From contig NZ_JACHXK010000006.1 in assembly GCF_014192105.1 (NCBI RefSeq), positions 1-64,000 on the forward strand: a DNA stretch of 64,000 nucleotides, given 5' to 3'. The position numbers were made by a program, and so were the translations under genes. Positions 60,035-64,000 of the stretch are shown piece by piece. The stretch's first letter is position 1, and every line of letters starts with the position of its first letter. Under the pieces are notes generated by a model. That model did no database searches, was not told where the DNA came from, and saw only the letters and a program-made list of their open reading frames with translations. Origin of the DNA: Paenibacillus phyllosphaerae (GTDB lineage Bacteria > Bacillota > Bacilli > Paenibacillales > Paenibacillaceae).

Positions 60035-61267
60035 ATGCATCTGTTCAACGAAACTTTTATTCAGCTCTTAGTTCTGCTCGCGGTCTCCATGTTCGTCATT
60101 GCCGTTGCCAAGAAATTGAATCAACCCTATTCGATCGCACTCGTCATTGTCGGCTTGGTGCTCGGCATTACGAATGTTCCGTTCTTGGAGGAGGCGGAAA
60201 CGTACATCACGCAATCTCATGTATTCCAAGCGGTCATCATCTCGTTGTTCTTGCCGATTCTGCTTGGCGACGCGACCTTGAAGCTGCCGTTCTCTCATCT
60301 CAGAGAGCAGAGCAAGCCCGTATTGGCGCTTGCGTTCGGCGGAACGCTGTTGTCATTCTTCGTCATTGCAGCGGCGGGTTACTATCTGCTTGATCTGCCG
60401 CTTGTTGTCGCCTTTACCTTCGCTTCGCTGATGAGCGCGACAGATCCGATCAGCGTCATCTCCATCTTCAAGTCGTTAGGCGTACCGAAGTCCATCGTCA
60501 CCATCATCGAAGGGGAATCGCTGTTTAATGACGGGATTGCCGTCGTGTTATTCCAAATCTCATCGATTTATTTGCTCTCTTACATGGAGATGGGGATTGC
60601 AGGCGTAGGAAGCGGCGTGCTCTTGTTCCTCAAGTTCGCGCTTGGCGGGATCGCGGTCGGCGCAGTCATGGGCTATTTGTTCTCCCAGCTGATCCGTTTC
60701 TATGATGACTATCCATTGGAGATCGGCTTCTCGATGCTGTTATTCTTCGGCAGCTACTTCATTGCCGAGCACTTCCATGTGTCCGGCGTTATTGCGGTTG
60801 TCGTGGGCGGCTTAATCTTCGGCAGCTACGGCGCCAAGATCGGCATGTCGGAGACGACGCTAACGAACATTCATTCGTTCTGGGATGTCATTACGCTGAT
60901 CGCCAATTCCCTCATCTTCTTAATGATCGGTCTTGAGATTAAACAGATCGACTTCTCCGACAAATGGCTTGTGATCGCAGGCGCGATCTTGATTGTCCTT
61001 GTCGGCCGAACGGTCGCGCTCTATGCGAGCGTCTCGATGCTTCGCAACTTCCCGGGCAGCTGGAAGGCGATTCTGAACTGGGGCGGTCTGAAGGGGAGCC
61101 TGTCGATCGCACTCGCCTTGAGCCTGCCCGCTTCATTCGAAGGGAGAGAGACTGTGCTCGTCCTGACCTTCAGCGTCGTCTTGTTCTCCTTGCTCATCCA
61201 AGGGTTGACGATCAAGCCGCTCGTGCTGAAGCTCGGGCTGAGCGAGAAGAAAGGAAGCAGGCAATAG
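60035..61267 (+). CDS. Na+/H+ antiporter, CPA1 (NhaP/NHE-like) family
   Basis: A 410-residue transporter with about 12-13 membrane segments. The CPA1 core motifs are SATDPISVISIFKSLG near residue 138 and EGESLFNDGIAVVLF near 165 with the cation-binding Asp. GLKGSLSIALALSLP near 350 is also typical. The ATG at 60035 follows AAGGAGGA; longer in-frame starts lie in the leader. It should expel sodium in exchange for protons, fitting the osmoadaptation neighbourhood. Confidence 0.9.
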   Translation: MHLFNETFIQLLVLLAVSMFVIAVAKKLNQPYSIALVIVGLVLGITNVPFLEEAETYITQSHVFQAVIISLFLPILLGDATLKLPFSHLREQSKPVLALAFGGTLLSFFVIAAAGYYLLDLPLVVAFTFASLMSATDPISVISIFKSLGVPKSIVTIIEGESLFNDGIAVVLFQISSIYLLSYMEMGIAGVGSGVLLFLKFALGGIAVGAVMGYLFSQLIRFYDDYPLEIGFSMLLFFGSYFIAEHFHVSGVIAVVVGGLIFGSYGAKIGMSETTLTNIHSFWDVITLIANSLIFLMIGLEIKQIDFSDKWLVIAGAILIVLVGRTVALYASVSMLRNFPGSWKAILNWGGLKGSLSIALALSLPASFEGRETVLVLTFSVVLFSLLIQGLTIKPLVLKLGLSEKKGSRQ

Positions 61268-61319
61268 GATGGGATCTGCCAAGTGTGAAGCATAGGCTTC
61301 CGGATTAGACTAAGCGGCG

Positions 61320-61357
61320 GTGGAGAAGACGGCAATGAGGTCTTCTCCACTTTTTTT
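61320..61357. terminator. terminator between antiporter and AraC genes
   Basis: Perfect 11-bp arms GTGGAGAAGAC (61320-61330) and GTCTTCTCCAC (61340-61350), followed by seven T. Confidence 0.92.
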
Positions 61358-61369
61358 GCGGGGCAAAGA

Positions 61370-62287
61370 TTACAACATCCGGGCCAGCTTCCTGTACTCC
61401 CGAGGCGATATGCCTTCATGACGTTTGAACACTCTGCTGAAATAATGCAGGTCTTCATAGCCGACCTGTTGTCCGATCTCCATCACGGTTTGTTCGGTTT
61501 CCCGTAGCAGCCGTCTGGCTTCGCGATGGCGGATATCGGCGACGAATTCTCCTGGTGGCTTGCCGGCAATCCGCTTGAACAGCTTCGCCAGATGATCCTC
61601 ATGCATATTCGCTCGGCTGGCCAGCGACCTGCTGCTCCAATCGTGCGACGGATCAGCCTCGACCGCTTGCATCAATGCGGCGATCTGAGGGCCGTGCGGC
61701 GTAGATTTGGCTATGCGGCGCGCCATTTGCGTGCGGAGCAGGCTGACTAGAATGTTCAGCATTAATCCTTTGCAGATCAGTTTGTATCCGGGACTGCGCA
61801 TGGAGAATTCCTGAATGAGCTGCTCCATCCATTCCACTACGGCAGGGGAGGGATGGTAGACCAAGTGGTCCGAGAGCGGGCTGAACTCGTCCGATACGGC
61901 TTCCACGGCAAATTTGCGGGGCTGGACATGATTTTCATTGACCACCATATCATCCTCGCACTGCACATCCATCTCGCCCAAAAAGTCAAAATGAATGCCG
62001 ATGAACTTGGCATGCGGCTCGGAGAGTACCTCATTCTGGTGCCATACCCCCGGAGGCAGCAGGATCATCTGTCCGGCTTGCAGGGGATAGGCCGCGTCAT
62101 GCATCGTGGTTACGGCTGCGCCTTGGCTGACGTAGAGCAGTTCGAAGTCGTAGAGTCTTCGCCAATTCAATTTGCCGGTCGGCATCGTCTGGGCTTGCGC
62201 GTAATGAATGCCGGGCGACCATTCCCTATACGGCCGCATCTGTCGGACGTAAGGGATCGTTATGCTGTCCGCCGTGTTCTCCTTCAT
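61370..62287 (-). CDS. AraC-family transcriptional regulator with cupin domain
   Basis: A 305-residue regulator. The N-terminal sugar-binding-type cupin (about 30-150) includes LPPGVWHQNEV and GIHFDFLGEMD. The C-terminal AraC domain (about 205-300) has two helix-turn-helix units, ending VGYEDLHYFSRVFKRHEGISPREYRKLA. It is divergent from the isomerase/oxidoreductase pair at 62461, which it probably activates in response to a sugar. Confidence 0.88.
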   Translation of the reverse strand: MKENTADSITIPYVRQMRPYREWSPGIHYAQAQTMPTGKLNWRRLYDFELLYVSQGAAVTTMHDAAYPLQAGQMILLPPGVWHQNEVLSEPHAKFIGIHFDFLGEMDVQCEDDMVVNENHVQPRKFAVEAVSDEFSPLSDHLVYHPSPAVVEWMEQLIQEFSMRSPGYKLICKGLMLNILVSLLRTQMARRIAKSTPHGPQIAALMQAVEADPSHDWSSRSLASRANMHEDHLAKLFKRIAGKPPGEFVADIRHREARRLLRETEQTVMEIGQQVGYEDLHYFSRVFKRHEGISPREYRKLARML

Positions 62288-62375
62288 TAGTCTACCGCTC
62301 CTTCATCTCCAACGATAATGGCAGGAAAAGTCCAAGTAGTCGCGCTATACGCTAACTACGTCAAGCTTAGATCCC

Positions 62376-62383
62376 ATTATACT
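62376..62383. promoter_or_regulatory. overlapping divergent -10 elements
   Basis: TATACT on the plus strand (62378-62383) and TATAAT on the minus strand (62381-62376) overlap midway between the AraC and isomerase genes. No good -35 is visible on either side, as expected for activator-dependent promoters. Confidence 0.35.
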
Positions 62384-62460
62384 ATAGGTATTACTTGATT
62401 CGTCACCCGTATTTCACCAATCCATATCGAACACAATTGTGCAAATAGGAGGCGTATGCA

Positions 62461-63306
62461 ATGAAAAAAGGCATCAACATCTGGTCCTTCCGCGAAGGCA
62501 TGCCGATCGCGGAATGTATCCAGCTTGCCAAGTCGGCAGGATTCGAGGGCATCGAGCTCGCCTTGAACGAGCAAGGCGAGCTTAGCTTGGAAGCGACCGA
62601 GAAGGAGCTCCTCGGCATCAAGTCGCGGCTGGCGGAGAGCGGACTGGAATTATGCGGGCTGGCGACGGGGCTGTACTGGACCTATTCGATGACGAGCGAT
62701 TCGGCCGCGATCCGCGCCAAGGCGATCGATATCGGCAAGAAACAGCTGGAGACCGCCGCCTTGCTGGGAGCGGATACGATCCTGGTCATTCCGGGCGCGG
62801 TCGGCGTCGATTTTATCCCGGACCATCCGGTCGTCGATTACGACCGCGCTTATGATCGGGCGCTGGAAGCGATCGCGATCTTGGCGGAAGAAGCCAAGCA
62901 GACCGGCGTGAACATCGGGATCGAGAATGTATGGAACAAATTCCTGCTGTCGCCGCTCGAGTTGCGCGGCTTCATCGATGCGGTCGGTTCCGATTACGTC
63001 GGGTCCTATCTCGATGTCGGCAATGTCGTATTCGTGGGATATCCGGAGCAATGGGTGCGCATTCTGGGCCATCGGATCAAGAAGGTACATCTGAAGGATT
63101 ACCGCCGCAGCGCCGGAGGGCTCCATGGATTCGTCGACCTGCTGGCAGGCGATGTCGATTATCCGGCCGTCATCGAGGCTCTGCATGAAGTGGGCTATGA
63201 AGGGTATGTCACCGCGGAGATGATCCCGCCTTACACGCATCACGCGGAGCAGATCATCTATAACACGTCCGCATCGATCGATGCGATTCTGGGACGGGGC
63301 CGATAA
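62461..63306 (+). CDS. sugar phosphate isomerase/epimerase (hydroxypyruvate isomerase/IolE-like)
   Basis: A 281-residue TIM-barrel enzyme of the same superfamily as the first gene of the window. Metal-ligand-type residues appear in GIENVWNKFLLSP near residue 160, YLDVGNVVF near 182 and VHLKDYRR near 205, with a final VTAEMIPP. AGGAGG precedes the ATG. It begins a unit with a Gfo/Idh oxidoreductase under a divergent AraC regulator. Confidence 0.82.
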   Translation: MKKGINIWSFREGMPIAECIQLAKSAGFEGIELALNEQGELSLEATEKELLGIKSRLAESGLELCGLATGLYWTYSMTSDSAAIRAKAIDIGKKQLETAALLGADTILVIPGAVGVDFIPDHPVVDYDRAYDRALEAIAILAEEAKQTGVNIGIENVWNKFLLSPLELRGFIDAVGSDYVGSYLDVGNVVFVGYPEQWVRILGHRIKKVHLKDYRRSAGGLHGFVDLLAGDVDYPAVIEALHEVGYEGYVTAEMIPPYTHHAEQIIYNTSASIDAILGRGR

Positions 63307-63342
63307 CATGGTTCACTATCGAAGGGAGAGGGAGGCGGCATT

Positions 63343-64000
63343 ATGCTCAAGATAGGATTGATCGGGTTCGGTTTCATGGGTAGGATGCATATGGACAATT
63401 ATGTTCGCTTGATGGCTGAAGGGGAACCGATCCAATTAACGGCCATATGCGATATTCGCATCCATGAATTGAAGAACAGCAAGGCGCCCGGCAATATCGC
63501 GACCGATCGGGAGGTTTATGACTTGTCGGCGTTCAACCTGTATGAGGACATCGAACAGATGCTTCATGCAGAACGGCTGGACGTCATCGACATCACGCTG
63601 CCGACGCCGCTGCATGCGGATTTGAGCTGCAGGCTGATGGAACGCGGCTATCATGTCCTGTGCGAGAAGCCGATCGCGCGCACCTATGAGGGAGCGGTTC
63701 GGATGGCTGAGACGGCTTCACGGACCGGGCGGCAGCTGCTGATCGGGCAATGCCTGCGTTACTGGCCGGCCTACGAATTCTTGAAGGACTGCGTCGACGA
63801 CCAGCGGTTCGGCGGCGTCCATGCCGGCACGTTCTACCGCGGCTCCGAGTCGCCACAAGGCTGGTTCTTGAACGGAGAACTGAGCGGCGGTTGCCTGCTC
63901 GATATGCATATTCATGATACGGACATGATCCATTGGCTGTTCGGCATGCCGGACCGGGTGTCCGCCGCGGGCAAGAATGTCATCGCGGGCAGCGGCTATG
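63343..64000 (+). CDS. Gfo/Idh/MocA family oxidoreductase (cut by window edge)
   Basis: The first 219 residues of an NAD(P)-dependent dehydrogenase. GLIGFGFMGRMH is the dinucleotide-binding loop, CEKPIARTYEGA the family signature near residue 108, and LSGGCLLDMHIHDTDMIHWL the active-site region with the conserved His. GGGAGAGGGAGG precedes the ATG at 63343. No stop is reached by base 64000. Confidence 0.85.
   Translation, partial: MLKIGLIGFGFMGRMHMDNYVRLMAEGEPIQLTAICDIRIHELKNSKAPGNIATDREVYDLSAFNLYEDIEQMLHAERLDVIDITLPTPLHADLSCRLMERGYHVLCEKPIARTYEGAVRMAETASRTGRQLLIGQCLRYWPAYEFLKDCVDDQRFGGVHAGTFYRGSESPQGWFLNGELSGGCLLDMHIHDTDMIHWLFGMPDRVSAAGKNVIAGSGY

Noticed and set aside
1..64000. tRNA, rRNA, CRISPR arrays, insertion sequences or prophage genes
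   Set aside because: No tandem repeat-spacer pattern, transposase, integrase or RNA gene signature was found on reading either strand.

Overview
The window looks like chromosome of a facultatively anaerobic, endospore-former-type Bacillota, most like Paenibacillus. The grounds are: mid-50s GC by eye, strong AGGAGG ribosome sites with frequent GTG/TTG starts, LplB/YtcP-type sugar permeases paired with a YesM/YesN-type two-component system, an SLH-like secreted protein, a Bacillus-type Fnr with a C-terminal cysteine cluster, and an OpuA/GbsR osmolyte locus. No rRNA, tRNA, CRISPR array, insertion sequence or prophage was seen.

Layout. (1) 0.3-17 kb, plant-glycoside use: a sugar isomerase plus Gfo/Idh oxidoreductase pair; then an ABC importer (two permeases), alpha-L-rhamnosidase, GH1 beta-glucosidase, second alpha-L-rhamnosidase, membrane histidine kinase, AraC-type response regulator and solute-binding lipoprotein. 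The enzymes have no signal peptides, so imported rhamnosides (for example rhamnosyl-glucosides) are probably cut in the cytoplasm. The permease operon and the binding-protein gene share one operator with identical promoter geometry. (2) 17-24 kb: a dead GntR-PucR chimera, a frameshifted chemoreceptor, an OmpR-type two-component system and an SLH-like exported protein with an 11-bp periodic operator. (3) 24-52.7 kb, an anaerobic and nitrogen-oxide block: a hemerythrin/ScdA repair protein, flavohaemoglobin, an Mrp ATPase, an operon for an unusual nitrate reductase-like complex (NarI-like membrane subunit, NapA/NasA-type molybdoprotein, four-cluster ferredoxin, Rieske protein, small membrane protein, truncated globin, NarK-like transporter fused to PAS), NarK, two small membrane proteins, a second membrane/Rieske module, NirBD, two hemerythrins, AdhE, a MobA-like protein, PflB/PflA, Fnr, and NreA-NreC-NreB. 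(4) 52.8-61.3 kb: Ndk, a frameshifted HAD gene, GbsR, OpuA importer, BCCT transporter and a Na+/H+ antiporter behind a long leader. (5) 61.4-64 kb: an AraC regulator divergent from another isomerase/oxidoreductase pair, the last gene cut by the window edge.

How it fits together. Block 3 reads as nitrate import (NarK), reduction to nitrite by a cytoplasmic NapA/NasA-type enzyme apparently fed by quinol through a NarI-like protein and Fe-S/Rieske carriers, then reduction to ammonium by NirBD. Mixed-acid fermentation (PflBA, AdhE) serves when nitrate is absent, and nitric oxide defence (Hmp, globin, ScdA-type protein, hemerythrins) runs alongside. Eight Fnr-type boxes can be read; five have box centre to -10 distances of exactly 29.5 bp, and the cognate Fnr gene is in the window. 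The Fnr and nreA promoters carry paired GGG-N4-CCC palindromes like NreC sites, suggesting a Nre-Fnr hierarchy.

The least familiar items are the Rieske-linked hybrid nitrate reductase and its duplicated orphan module, the NarK-PAS fusion, a NreB-like kinase without the Fe-S cysteines, and a possible attenuator in front of the antiporter. All calls are by reading; no database search was run.
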